Shown in pieces: positions 8,941 to 16,757 of a stretch of DNA of 64,000 nucleotides. The translations under genes and the position numbers were made by a program. The notes beneath the pieces are model-generated. The model was not told the DNA's origin, made no database searches, and saw nothing but the letters and a program-made list of their open reading frames with translations. Where the stretch lies: NCBI RefSeq assembly GCF_026810445.1, contig NZ_CP113949.1, forward strand, positions 5,321,501-5,385,500, given 5' to 3'. Numbering within the stretch: the stretch's first letter is position 1; each line of letters starts with the position of its first letter. The stretch is from Pseudomonas sp. BSw22131 (GTDB lineage Bacteria; Pseudomonadota; Gammaproteobacteria; Pseudomonadales; Pseudomonadaceae).

Positions 8941-10566
8941 ATGTCCCTACGTAATATGAATATCGCCCCCCGGGCGTTCCTTGGCTTTTCCGTGATTGGG
9001 GGGCTGATGCTGATTCTGGGCATTTTCGCGCTGCTGCAAATGGGCAAGATCAATGACGCCAGCGAAGTCATCACCAATGACGCCGTGCCCGGCATCAAGA
9101 GCCTCGACAAACTGACGGAGACTAGCATCCGTATGCGTGTGCTGTCCTACCGTTTGCTGGTCAACCGCGAGCCGGATATTCAGCAGAAAACCATCGAGCT
9201 GTTCGCGTCGCGCAATAAACAGCTCAACGAAGCCCAGGCGGACTACGAAAAACTGATCTCAAGCCCTGAGCAGCAAACCTATTACAGCCAGTACAAGCAG
9301 TTGCTTGAGCAATACCGCCAGCTTGAGTCGCGGATGATTTCGCTTACGCGTGCGGGCAATCTCGATGACCTGCGCAACATGCTGAACAACGACCTGTTGA
9401 GCAACTCGGACGCGATGAACGTCGTGCTGGCCAAGCTGATCGACATAAACACCAAGCAACTGTACGACGCCAACAAGGACGCCAAGGATCAGTATTCCAG
9501 CGCCTTCACGATGGTCGTCGGGTTGCTGATCATTGCCAGCATCCTGACTGTGCTGTTTGCCTGGCTGCTAACCAACAGCATTACCCGTCCTATCGCTGCT
9601 GCGCTGCACGCCGCCGAGGAAATTTCCGAAGGCGACCTTACCCGCACGATCAAGGTCGATGGCACCGACGAGGCAGGCCGTCTACTGGGCGCCATGCACA
9701 AAATGCAGTCCAAGCTGCGTGACACCCTGCAGCGTATTTCAGGTTCGGCCACCCAGCTGGCATCGGCTGCCGAAGAGCTGAACGCAGTCACTGACGAAAA
9801 CGCCCGTGGCATGTCGCAACAGAGCAACGAGATCGAACAGGCCGCAACCGCCGTCAACCAGATGACCAGCGCCGTGGAAGAAGTTGCGCGTAACGCCGTG
9901 AGCACCTCGCAAGCGTCGAAAAGCGCGACCTCATCGGCCAGCGACGGCCGTGACCTGGTACAGGAAACCGTCAGCGCCATCGAACGCATGAGCGGCGACG
10001 TGCAAAGCACTGCGCAGTTGATCGGCAATCTGGCGAACGAGTCCCGTGATATCGGCAAGGTGCTGGACGTGATTCGTGGCTTGGCGGATCAGACCAACCT
10101 GCTGGCGCTGAACGCGGCCATTGAAGCAGCCCGTGCGGGCGAAGCCGGTCGTGGGTTTGCGGTGGTGGCCGATGAAGTAAGGGCGCTGGCGCACCGCACT
10201 CAGCAATCGACCAGCGAGATCGAGCGCATGATCGGCAGCATTCAGGGCGGCACCGAACAGGCCGTGAACTCAATGCGCAGCAGCACCGAGCGCGCTGAGT
10301 CGACGCTGAGCATCGCCAAGGGCGCAGGCCTGGCGCTGGACACCATTAACACCGCGGTGGTTGAGATCAACGAGCGCAATCTGGTGATCGCAAGCGCCGC
10401 TGAGGAGCAGGCTCAAGTGGCACGGGAGGTGGATCGCAATCTGGTGAACATCCGCGATCTTTCGACCCAGTCGGCCACTGGCGCCCACCAGACCACAGCT
10501 GCCAGCAATGAGCTGTCGCGTCTGGCGGTGGATTTGAACGGGATGGTTTCGCGGTTCCGGTTGTAA
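8941..10566 (+). CDS. Methyl-accepting chemotaxis protein
   Basis: Membrane chemoreceptor of 541 residues. Order: TM1 (~11-31), a periplasmic four-helix-bundle sensor (~32-188), TM2 (~189-210), a HAMP domain, then the long cytoplasmic signalling coiled coil. The coil tip [20 protein letters not shown] binds CheA/CheW. I chose ATG 8941 ([13 protein letters not shown]), which has an AGGAA site; an in-frame start at 8896 would add residues with no family support. No C-terminal CheR/CheB docking pentapeptide is visible. The ligand cannot be predicted. The gene stands alone. Confidence 0.93.
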   Translation: MSLRNMNIAPRAFLGFSVIGGLMLILGIFALLQMGKINDASEVITNDAVPGIKSLDKLTETSIRMRVLSYRLLVNREPDIQQKTIELFASRNKQLNEAQADYEKLISSPEQQTYYSQYKQLLEQYRQLESRMISLTRAGNLDDLRNMLNNDLLSNSDAMNVVLAKLIDINTKQLYDANKDAKDQYSSAFTMVVGLLIIASILTVLFAWLLTNSITRPIAAALHAAEEISEGDLTRTIKVDGTDEAGRLLGAMHKMQSKLRDTLQRISGSATQLASAAEELNAVTDENARGMSQQSNEIEQAATAVNQMTSAVEEVARNAVSTSQASKSATSSASDGRDLVQETVSAIERMSGDVQSTAQLIGNLANESRDIGKVLDVIRGLADQTNLLALNAAIEAARAGEAGRGFAVVADEVRALAHRTQQSTSEIERMIGSIQGGTEQAVNSMRSSTERAESTLSIAKGAGLALDTINTAVVEINERNLVIASAAEEQAQVAREVDRNLVNIRDLSTQSATGAHQTTAASNELSRLAVDLNGMVSRFRL

Positions 10567-10620
10567 GCCAGTTCTGGCTGAAACCGATAACCGTATTTTT
10601 ACCCGCGACACGCGCTCACT

Positions 10621-10705
10621 CTGTAGGCGCGAATTCATTCGCGTGGCGTCGACCCTGACTCAACCGGGAAGACGCCTCGCCAACAAGTTGGCTCTACAGG
10701 ACCGG
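10621..10705. repeat. REP-like inverted repeat, third subtype
   Basis: TGTAGGCGCGAATTCATTCGCG and a reverse-oriented partner ending GGCTCTACAG flank the GACGCC / GGCGTC centre. It lies between the convergent chemoreceptor and gbcB genes. Confidence 0.6.
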
Positions 10706-10709
10706 GTGC

Positions 10710-11810
10710 TCAATACTCGATGCGCACGTCGCCCTTTGGCACGCTGCAGCAAGACAGGATGTAACCCTCTTCTACATCGTCATCGGTGATGCCGCCGTTG
10801 TGCTCCATCTCCACCTCCCCACTCAGCTTCATCACCTTGCATGTGCCACAGATCCCCATGCCACAGGCCTTGGGGATCATCAGGCCGAGCTTGGCGGCTG
10901 CGGCGTGCACGGTTTCGCCTGGCGCCACGCGAATGCTCTTGCCAGTGTCGGTGAATTCCACCTGGTGCAAATCAGCGACATCGATTTCTGGCGCGTCGGC
11001 GGCCTGCTCGGCGTGCTCGACCGCATCGGCGCGCGCTTCGGGCGGCGTCGCACCGAAGGATTCCTCGTGGTACTGCTCCATGTTGAAGCCGTTGACTTCC
11101 AGCAGACGCTTGACCGCATTCATGTACGGCGTCGGGCCGCAGCAGAAGACTTCACGGTCCATGAAATCCGGGGCCATCAGTTCAAGCATTTTTTGATTCA
11201 GGTAGCCGCGATAACCAGCCCACGGTTCGCCCAGGCCGTGCTTCTCACAGACGATGTGCAGGCTGAAGTTGTTGATCCGCGACGCCATCTGCTCCAGTTC
11301 GCGGTGATAAATGATGTCTTTGGGCGAGCGGGCGCTGTGCACGAAAACCATGTCGACATTGGCGTTGGTGTCGTAGAACCAGCGCGCCATGGACATGACC
11401 GGCGTGATGCCGACCCCGCCGCTGAGGTAGAGAATCTTGGGATTGGGAAAGTCGATAGCGTTGAACAGCCCCACCGGGCCGTGCACGGCCAGCTCCTGCC
11501 CTTCATGCAATGTGTCGTGCAGCCAGTTGGAGACCTTGCCGCCCGGTACCCGCTTGATCGTGACCGAGAAGCTGTAAGGCACCGACGGTGCGCTGGAGAT
11601 GGTGTAGGAGCGCATGATCGGCACGCCCTCGATTTCCAGCTCCAGGGTCACGAACTGCCCGGGCTTGAAAAAGAACAGAATCGGCTGATCGGCCATGAAG
11701 CAAAACGTGCGTACGTCCCAGGTTTCCTGGATCACCTTGACGACCCGCACGAGGTGGCGGCCATTGGCCCAGGTCTGGGTGTTGACCGGGCTGAGGAAAC
11801 TCTGGGACAT
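10710..11810 (-). CDS. gbcB: Glycine betaine demethylase, reductase subunit GbcB
   Basis: Ferredoxin-NAD(P)H reductase component (366 residues) that passes electrons to the Rieske oxygenase GbcA for oxidative demethylation of glycine betaine to dimethylglycine. In order: a FAD-binding domain with RSYTISSAP, an NAD-binding domain with GGVGITPVMSMARW, and a C-terminal plant-type [2Fe-2S] domain with CGMGICGTC and a distal Cys. I start at ATG 11810, which has a GGAG site; a TTG two codons earlier is less likely. It is divergent from gbcA across ~330 bp, the arrangement known in pseudomonads. Confidence 0.94.
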   Translation of the reverse strand: MSQSFLSPVNTQTWANGRHLVRVVKVIQETWDVRTFCFMADQPILFFFKPGQFVTLELEIEGVPIMRSYTISSAPSVPYSFSVTIKRVPGGKVSNWLHDTLHEGQELAVHGPVGLFNAIDFPNPKILYLSGGVGITPVMSMARWFYDTNANVDMVFVHSARSPKDIIYHRELEQMASRINNFSLHIVCEKHGLGEPWAGYRGYLNQKMLELMAPDFMDREVFCCGPTPYMNAVKRLLEVNGFNMEQYHEESFGATPPEARADAVEHAEQAADAPEIDVADLHQVEFTDTGKSIRVAPGETVHAAAAKLGLMIPKACGMGICGTCKVMKLSGEVEMEHNGGITDDDVEEGYILSCCSVPKGDVRIEY

Positions 11811-12140
11811 GCTCAATCTCCACGGCCGACAGTCGGCCTCTTATGGTGCGAATTCTGCGTAACGGATCAATCGTCTATTTACCTACCAGCGACATTCACA
11901 TACTTATGGCGACCAGCCCCGTAATACCTGGGTTACGTAGTCGGAAACGGATTCGGCCATGTCGCCCATAGATAAGGTTCGCTCCTCGCCGGGCTCCACA
12001 CTCGCCGTTAAATGGTTACGCATTTTTTACGGCGAACCCCGAGCGACACAAACCACCGTCGCCAAGCATGCCAAACACGAAACACAACCGTATCAGCCAT
12101 ATTCGCCGACCGATTCAATGCGGTCATGAGGACTTGAAAG
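11811..12140. promoter_or_regulatory. Divergent gbcB/gbcA control region
   Basis: A 330-bp region between the divergently transcribed gbcB and gbcA genes. In Pseudomonas aeruginosa the AraC-type activator GbdR controls these genes in response to betaine and dimethylglycine, so its sites are expected here. I cannot assign them by eye. No coding sequence is supported. Confidence 0.5.
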
Positions 12141-13439
12141 ATGGACGTCACCGCAACGTTAAGCTTGGGCGATCCGCTGGAACCTGCACGTAAGGCCACT
12201 GCCGAGATGCTGCAGAACCGCGAGCGCACGTACTCGCTGCCGCAGCCTTTCTACAGCGATGAGCGGCTGTTTGAAATCGACATGCAGGAAATCTTTCAAA
12301 AAGAGTGGCTGATAGCCGGCATGACCTGCGAGATCCCGGCCAAAGGTAATTTCCTGACGCTGCAGATTGGCAAGAACCCGATTCTGGTGGTGCGTGGCAC
12401 GGATGGCTCGGTCAATGCTTTCCACAACGTCTGCCGCCACCGTGGCTCGCGTCTGTGCACCAAAGAGAAAGGCAAGGTCGCCAAACTGGTGTGCCCTTAC
12501 CACCAATGGACGTACGAGCTGGACGGCCGCTTGTTGTACGCAGGCAGCGAGATGGGCGCGGACTTCGATATGAAGCAGTTCGGTCTCAAACCGGTGAACT
12601 GCAAAACCTCGGGCGGTTATATCTTCATCAGCCTCTCGGAAAACCCGCCTGCGATTGATGCGTTCCTGCAAACGCTCAATCACTACATGGAACCGTACGA
12701 TATGGAGAACACCAAGGTGGCGGTGCAAACCACCTTGATGGAGAAAGCCAACTGGAAGCTGGTGCTTGAGAACAACCGCGAGTGCTACCACTGCAACGGT
12801 TCGCACCCAGAGCTGCTGAACACCTTGCTTGAGTGGGACGACGTCACTGACCCACGCGCCGATCAGGCGTTCAAGGACCACGTGGCCGCCTCTGCCGCTG
12901 CCTGGGAAGCCGAAAAGATCCCGTTCGCCCACGCCAGTTTCGGCTTGCGCAACCGTATCGTGCGCATGCCGCTGCTCAAGGGCACGGTGTCGATGACGAT
13001 GGACGGCAAGCAAGGCAGCAAGAAGCTCATGGGACGCATCAAGAACCCGGACCTGGGCTCAATGCGCATCCTGCACCTGCCCCATGCCTGGAACCACTGC
13101 ATGGGCGATCACGTGATTGTGTTCACCGTCTGGCCGATCAGCGCCCAAGAGACCATGGTCAGCACCAAATGGCTGGTACACAAGGATGCCGTCGAAGGCG
13201 TGGACTACGACGTCGCGCGACTGCGGGAAGTCTGGGACGCCACCAACGACCAGGACCGTCGCCTGGCGGAGGAGAACCAGCGCGGGATCAATTCCATCGC
13301 CTACCAGCCCGGTCCCTACTCGAAGACGTATGAGTTCGGCGTGGTCAACTTCATCGACTGGTACAGCGCGCGCCTGCTGGAAAACATGGGCGCCGAGCCG
13401 GCGCCTTACTTGAAGGGCGTTGCGGTTAATCACGAGTAA
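12141..13439 (+). CDS. gbcA: Glycine betaine demethylase, Rieske oxygenase subunit GbcA
   Basis: Oxygenase component (432 residues) that removes one methyl group from glycine betaine as formaldehyde. The Rieske [2Fe-2S] ligands are in NVCRHRGSRLC (Cys-x-His) and LVCPYHQWTYELDG (Cys-x2-His), around residues 95-125. The mononuclear iron site is in NNRECYHCNGSHPEL, near 214. The start ATG 12141 follows GAGGA. It is partnered with divergent gbcB. A REP unit and the DnaA-box-like array follow it. Length is typical. Confidence 0.95.
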   Translation: MDVTATLSLGDPLEPARKATAEMLQNRERTYSLPQPFYSDERLFEIDMQEIFQKEWLIAGMTCEIPAKGNFLTLQIGKNPILVVRGTDGSVNAFHNVCRHRGSRLCTKEKGKVAKLVCPYHQWTYELDGRLLYAGSEMGADFDMKQFGLKPVNCKTSGGYIFISLSENPPAIDAFLQTLNHYMEPYDMENTKVAVQTTLMEKANWKLVLENNRECYHCNGSHPELLNTLLEWDDVTDPRADQAFKDHVAASAAAWEAEKIPFAHASFGLRNRIVRMPLLKGTVSMTMDGKQGSKKLMGRIKNPDLGSMRILHLPHAWNHCMGDHVIVFTVWPISAQETMVSTKWLVHKDAVEGVDYDVARLREVWDATNDQDRRLAEENQRGINSIAYQPGPYSKTYEFGVVNFIDWYSARLLENMGAEPAPYLKGVAVNHE

Positions 13440-13463
13440 GTTTTCTATCGTCTGGGCAACCTC

Positions 13464-13515
13464 TTCGCGGGCATGCGCGCTCTTACAGTGTAGGAGCACG
13501 CTTGCCCGCGATGCT
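13464..13515. repeat. Short REP pair after gbcA
   Basis: CGCGGGCATGCGCGCTCTTACA meets TGTAGGAGCACGCTTGCCCG head to head. This is a compact REP doublet just after the gbcA stop. Confidence 0.7.
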
Positions 13516-13587
13516 TTTATGCCTTAAATCTGCATTTGTGATCAGAATCTGATCAAACCCCGCTAATCCAACCCCACTGCACCTTCT

Positions 13588-14170
13588 GACCATCCACAAA
13601 CAACTTATCCACAGCGCAGCCCACAGCAATTGTGGGGAAGCCAGCGCGCCAATGTGCGAAACATCATAAAAAACCGTGACTTATTGAGAAACCCAATTCT
13701 CAGAGCGAGCTGTACGTTTATTAACCAGACCCCTGAAAGCCACGTGGATTGAGGCTTACAGACGAGAGCGAACACCTTATCCACAGAAGCGCCAACAGAG
13801 ATTGTGTGCAAGTCGGGATAAATTGAATTTCGCTGTGGAGAACTCGTACAGACGCCGCGCATATGGGTCTAGCCGAACATCAAACCTTACCAAATCATAA
13901 ATTGATCATTTTTTAATCAAACACATGAGAGCCTGATAATCCGTGGCCTACAGCTGATCACGAACAACTTATCCACATAAGCGCTAACAGAGATTGTGGG
14001 CAATTACCGTACGCCTGAACGCACAGCTGTGGAGAAAAAGCCTTTAAAAACCGCTAGATAGCTTGGTTAAAAAACATACAGCCGGCTACAAGCCCCATAA
14101 CCCGGGCCCTCAAGCGATCACCGAACAGGTTATCCACAGGTGGGTCAACAGCGATTGTGGGTAATCCCGA
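13588..14170. repeat. Array of four DnaA-box-like inverted repeat units
   Basis: Each of four units has a perfect TTATCCACA (13605, 13777, 13969, 14130) and, starting exactly 26 bp later, an inverted relative (TGTGGGGAA 13631, TGTGTGCAA 13803, TGTGGGCAA 13995, TGTGGGTAA 14156). The middle of each unit is similar too (AACAGAGATTGTG or close). Units begin 161-192 bp apart. Units two and three also have a further TGTGGAGAA (13834, 14028). AT-rich sequence lies between units, most strongly at 13889-13925. TTATCCACA is the consensus DnaA box. No gene is supported in this ~900-bp gap. Function is unknown: DnaA titration, a DnaA-reactivating site and a relic origin are all possible. Confidence 0.75.
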
Positions 14171-14191
14171 TTCGAGGAGAACATCGCGGCC

Positions 14192-14278
14192 CTGTAGGCG
14201 CTGCTGAAGGCTGCGATACAACTTGCCTGGCACACCGCATCGCAGCCTCGCGTTGCTCGTCAGCTCCTACAGAATTGG
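14192..14278. repeat. REP-like inverted repeat
   Basis: TGTAGGCGCTGCTGAAGGCTG pairs with CAGCCTCGCGTTGCTCGTCAG and the ending CTCCTACA. It is a further REP subtype, between the DnaA-box-like array and the old etfB terminator. Confidence 0.65.
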
Positions 14279-14296
14279 TGCTCAATGCAAGATGAT

Positions 14297-14322
14297 AAAA
14301 AAGGCGCCGTTTAGGCGCCCTT
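14297..14322 (-). terminator. Ancestral terminator of the etf operon
   Basis: On the minus strand GGCGCC-taaac-GGCGCC is followed by six T residues, a standard intrinsic terminator. It directly follows the truncated etfB copy, not the complete etfB gene. The 1.6-kb duplication plus cassette therefore now separates it from the active operon. Confidence 0.8.
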
Positions 14323-14339
14323 GCTTTGAAGAGTCAGAT

Positions 14340-14666
14340 CTACCGAACCACTCCCTCCTCAACCAACAGTTTGAGAATCGCGGCCGCCCCTTCCTGAGCG
14401 CTCACACCCTTCAACAGCTGCCCGCCTCCCCCGCTGGCTCTCGCCGTAGCGGCCTTCATCCGATCAGCGCCGCTTTTGGCTTTGATCACTTTAAGGCGTT
14501 TAGGGCGGGGCTTTGCCGGTTGCAGCGGGTTATCTGTGAATAACTCGTCAGTGACAACCTCTACGTCTTCAACATTCAGTGTGCCGCGTTGCGCGGGGCC
14601 GTAGGCGCTTTGACGGGGTGTGGGGGCTGCGTTATCCACAGTCGCCAGGAACGGCAGACGAACTTT
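14340..14666 (-). pseudogene. Duplicated 3' fragment of etfB
   Basis: These 327 bp encode the last 109 residues of EtfB and match 15939-16265 without any gap. By hand count they are about 93% identical at DNA level, with only a few amino-acid changes. All differences lie in the 230 bp nearest the stop; the ~100 bp nearest the junction are identical. Homology stops abruptly at 14666. The fragment has no start codon of its own apart from a TTG and no promoter. It is a recombination footprint rather than a gene. Confidence 0.93.
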
Positions 14667-15021
14667 CAACCGGCGACATTGGTAGGGAAGACAGGGGAGG
14701 CAGTGCTCGTAGTACCGGTGCCGCGGCGCTGTGAATGGATTCGACGGCGGTTGTTTGGAGTATCAATAGAACGTCGTAGTTAGGCCACCCCGTCGCTACA
14801 CCTGCATTAACAAACAAAAAAACAAACGTCAAACTATGTATCCAATTATTGCCACTTCTTCTGAGTTAGTCAGAGATCGCTCTAGTATGCGGCTTACGCG
14901 CGACATCTATTCTTTTGAATGCCCTACATATGCCGGATTGTGCACAGCGTGAGGAGTAATCATTATTCGCTTTCGGAACGGCGTTTACGCCAAATGTAAT
15001 ATCCATAGCAGAGGGTTAAAA
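14667..15021. other. Left part of the inserted cassette
   Basis: Sequence between the etfB fragment and the first small gene. The composition turns AT-rich after ~14800. Overlapping short frames show no ribosome sites or recognisable protein. A promoter for the small genes is expected in 14820-15000, but I cannot place one with confidence. Confidence 0.4.
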
Positions 15022-15204
15022 ATGAACGTAGCCCACCGGGTAGTTTTTCATGCAATCTACATAGCAGCTGTAACTTCAAATTTCATGAGGACAGAAAATC
15101 ATAGCTGGGAAAGTTGGGTAATTGGACTGATTGCATGCATGTTGGGAATATTGGCAATCGAATATTTTTTTATACAAATCAAAAAACCCTATCAGAATTT
15201 TTAG
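15022..15204 (+). CDS. Small two-helix membrane protein in the cassette (possible immunity protein)
   Basis: A 60-residue protein with a GAGGG ribosome site before ATG 15022. It has two hydrophobic segments (around 8-22 and 32-51, the latter WVIGLIACMLGILAIEYFFI) and a basic tail, so it is probably an inner-membrane protein. I do not recognise a family. It precedes a double-glycine-leader peptide by ~70 bp, and small membrane proteins in that position often give self-protection. That role is inference only. AT-rich codon use contrasts with the surrounding operon and supports acquisition from elsewhere. Confidence 0.55.
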   Translation: MNVAHRVVFHAIYIAAVTSNFMRTENHSWESWVIGLIACMLGILAIEYFFIQIKKPYQNF

Positions 15205-15275
15205 AAAATCCAGATATGAGACTAATAAAAAGAATCTTACTAACCAAAGAGTCAAAATAATCGGAGAACATTAAC

Positions 15276-15575
15276 ACGCGAGAAATTACAGTTTGCGAAC
15301 TTAAGATAATCTCTGGTGGATCTGTAGCCGCAGTGGGCTACTCAGAATATGCAATAAGTTCCGGCCAGGGAAGTGACGCAGGTCTTGCTGGAGCTACAGC
15401 CGCTGGCGGTGCAGCTGTTTTCTTCGGAGGCCCTGCTACCTTCCCTGCGATTGCAGCCGGGGCTGAGATTGGCTTTCATGCCGGATTAATTGGCGGGGGA
15501 ATCGAGAGGATATTTAATAGCCAAAATAGTCCCTCGGATCCTGCGGGTTTGAATTACTGCGGTAAAGGGTACTAA
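15276..15575 (+). CDS. Putative double-glycine-leader microcin/bacteriocin precursor with an ACG start
   Basis: Read from ACG 15276 the frame gives 99 residues. The first 15 have the classic secretion leader pattern, REITVCELKIISGG, ending in Gly-Gly. The predicted 84-residue mature peptide is Gly/Ala-rich and hydrophobic (AGLAGATAAGGAAVFFGG) and ends NYCGKGY. This fits small class II bacteriocins or microcins exported by peptidase-containing ABC transporters. A GGAG site lies nine bases before ACG, which is right for an ancestral ATG. The first conventional start, GTG 15333, would remove the leader. The ACG may be used weakly or may have silenced the gene. An in-frame stop at 15258 excludes a longer start. 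No exporter is nearby. Confidence 0.6.
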   Translation, partial: TREITVCELKIISGGSVAAVGYSEYAISSGQGSDAGLAGATAAGGAAVFFGGPATFPAIAAGAEIGFHAGLIGGGIERIFNSQNSPSDPAGLNYCGKGY

Positions 15576-15654
15576 CTTAACTCAGCCACCATGAGTACCG
15601 GGCAGCCTTCATATATACGGAGGCTGTCTGTCAAAAATAGGTAAGCGGTAAGAC

Positions 15655-15858
15655 ATGAAGCTATTATGTAATGATGGAATTCTATTTGTAGTCATCGCTG
15701 TCATGGGCCTACTTCTCACATCACCCATAATTTTAAAACTGAGAAGAAATAAATCTATGAACACTGAGAACCAGAGACTATTTTTTTTATTGCTGTTTAT
15801 ATTTTCCATAATTACAGCGAACAGTGTGATCAGACATAACCTTCCTCTCTGTCGGTGA
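15655..15858 (+). CDS. Small two-helix membrane protein in the cassette
   Basis: A 67-residue protein with two strong hydrophobic stretches (about 8-27 and 42-60) joined by a basic loop containing LRRNKSMNTENQR. The ribosome site is weak. It follows the putative bacteriocin precursor by ~80 bp, with a CAGCCT/AGGCTG hairpin between, and is followed by a terminator. No family is recognised. It could be an immunity protein for the upstream peptide, like the 60-residue protein on the other side. This is inferred from size, topology and position. Confidence 0.5.
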   Translation: MKLLCNDGILFVVIAVMGLLLTSPIILKLRRNKSMNTENQRLFFLLLFIFSIITANSVIRHNLPLCR

Positions 15859-15888
15859 GGGCTTCTGATGTTGTCGTAACTGCAAACG

Positions 15889-15918
15889 GCGCGGGGTGAT
15901 CACCGCGCTTCTTAAAAT
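15889..15918 (+). terminator. Terminator closing the cassette genes
   Basis: The stem GCGCGG/CCGCGC around an eight-base loop is followed by TTCTTAAAATTTT. It follows the last cassette gene and lies just before the stop of the convergent etfB. Confidence 0.6.
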
Positions 15919-15938
15919 TTTCGACATTTTAAAACAAG

Positions 15939-16757
15939 CTACTTAACAACCCCTTCTTCAACTAGCAACTTAAGAATCGCCGCTGCCCCTTCCTGAGCAC
16001 TCACACCCTTCAGCACCTGCCCGCCTCCCCCGCTGGCTTTCGCCGTAGCGGCCTTCATTCGATCAGCGCCGCTTTTGGCTTTAATCACTTTAAGGCGTTT
16101 AGGGCGAGGCTTTGCCGGTTGCAACGGGTTGTCTGTGAATAACTCGTCAGTGACAACCTCCACGTCTTCAACATTCAGTGTGCCGCGTTGCGCGGGGCCG
16201 TAGGCGCTTTGACGGGGTGTGGGGGCTGCGTTATCCACAGTCGCCAGGAACGGCAGACGAACTTTGAGGCGACGACGCTGACCACGTGGCAACGCCTGTA
16301 GCACTTGCGCACTGCCGTTGCTGACCGATTCGACCTCAGCCAATCCGACCACTAACGGCCAGCCCAGCTTTTCGGCAAGCAGGTACGGCAACATGCCGGA
16401 CCCTTCACCGGTTTCCGCCTGACTGCCCGCAAGCACCATCTGCACACCGGATTCACGAATGTAGTCGGTCAATCCGGGCAGCGCATCAGCGCCATGTGGT
16501 TGCTCCAGCACATGCAACTCGCCCAGGCCCATCCCGAGATAAGCACGCAACGCTGGCTCATTTGCGTCGCCGGCATGCAGCACATGCAAGTTATCCCCAG
16601 CCAACTGGAGGCCAAGCTCTACGGCTCTGGCGTCTTGCTCGGCTCGACGTGGCCGACCTGAAGTCGGGTGTGCACCAATGGATACGAGACTGATGACATG
16701 CAATGCGCTGTTATCCACAGGTAACTTCTGATCACGCTGCATCACGTTTTGCCCCAT
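15939..16757 (-). CDS. etfB: Electron transfer flavoprotein beta subunit for dimethylglycine catabolism
   Basis: ETF beta/FixA-family protein (272 residues) that pairs with the EtfA beside it to carry electrons from the DgcAB enzyme to the respiratory chain. The family segment AEQDARAVELGLQLAGDNLHV is followed by the AMP-binding region LAGSQAETGEGSGMLPYLLA. The start is either ATG 16757 or ATG 16742; both overlap the end of etfA. The last 327 bp are duplicated at 14340-14666. Because the divergent copy lies downstream beside the old terminator, the 3' end here may have come in with the cassette. Two TTATCCACA motifs lie in the coding sequence (16231, 16711). Confidence 0.9.
   Translation of the reverse strand: MGQNVMQRDQKLPVDNSALHVISLVSIGAHPTSGRPRRAEQDARAVELGLQLAGDNLHVLHAGDANEPALRAYLGMGLGELHVLEQPHGADALPGLTDYIRESGVQMVLAGSQAETGEGSGMLPYLLAEKLGWPLVVGLAEVESVSNGSAQVLQALPRGQRRRLKVRLPFLATVDNAAPTPRQSAYGPAQRGTLNVEDVEVVTDELFTDNPLQPAKPRPKRLKVIKAKSGADRMKAATAKASGGGGQVLKGVSAQEGAAAILKLLVEEGVVK

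Noticed and set aside
13588..14170. CRISPR array
   Set aside because: Only four units, spaced 161-192 bp with unequal spacing and degenerate sequence; no cas genes.
13588..14170. The chromosomal oriC itself
   Set aside because: None of the usual oriC neighbours (dnaA, dnaN, rpmH, gyrB) is present; flanking genes are betaine catabolism genes.
14632..14832. A 66-residue minus-strand protein across the cassette junction
   Set aside because: It crosses the etfB duplication boundary out of frame with etfB and has no ribosome site.
15333..15575. An 80-residue gene starting at GTG 15333
   Set aside because: No ribosome site fits that GTG, and it would discard an obvious GG-leader encoded in the same frame directly upstream.
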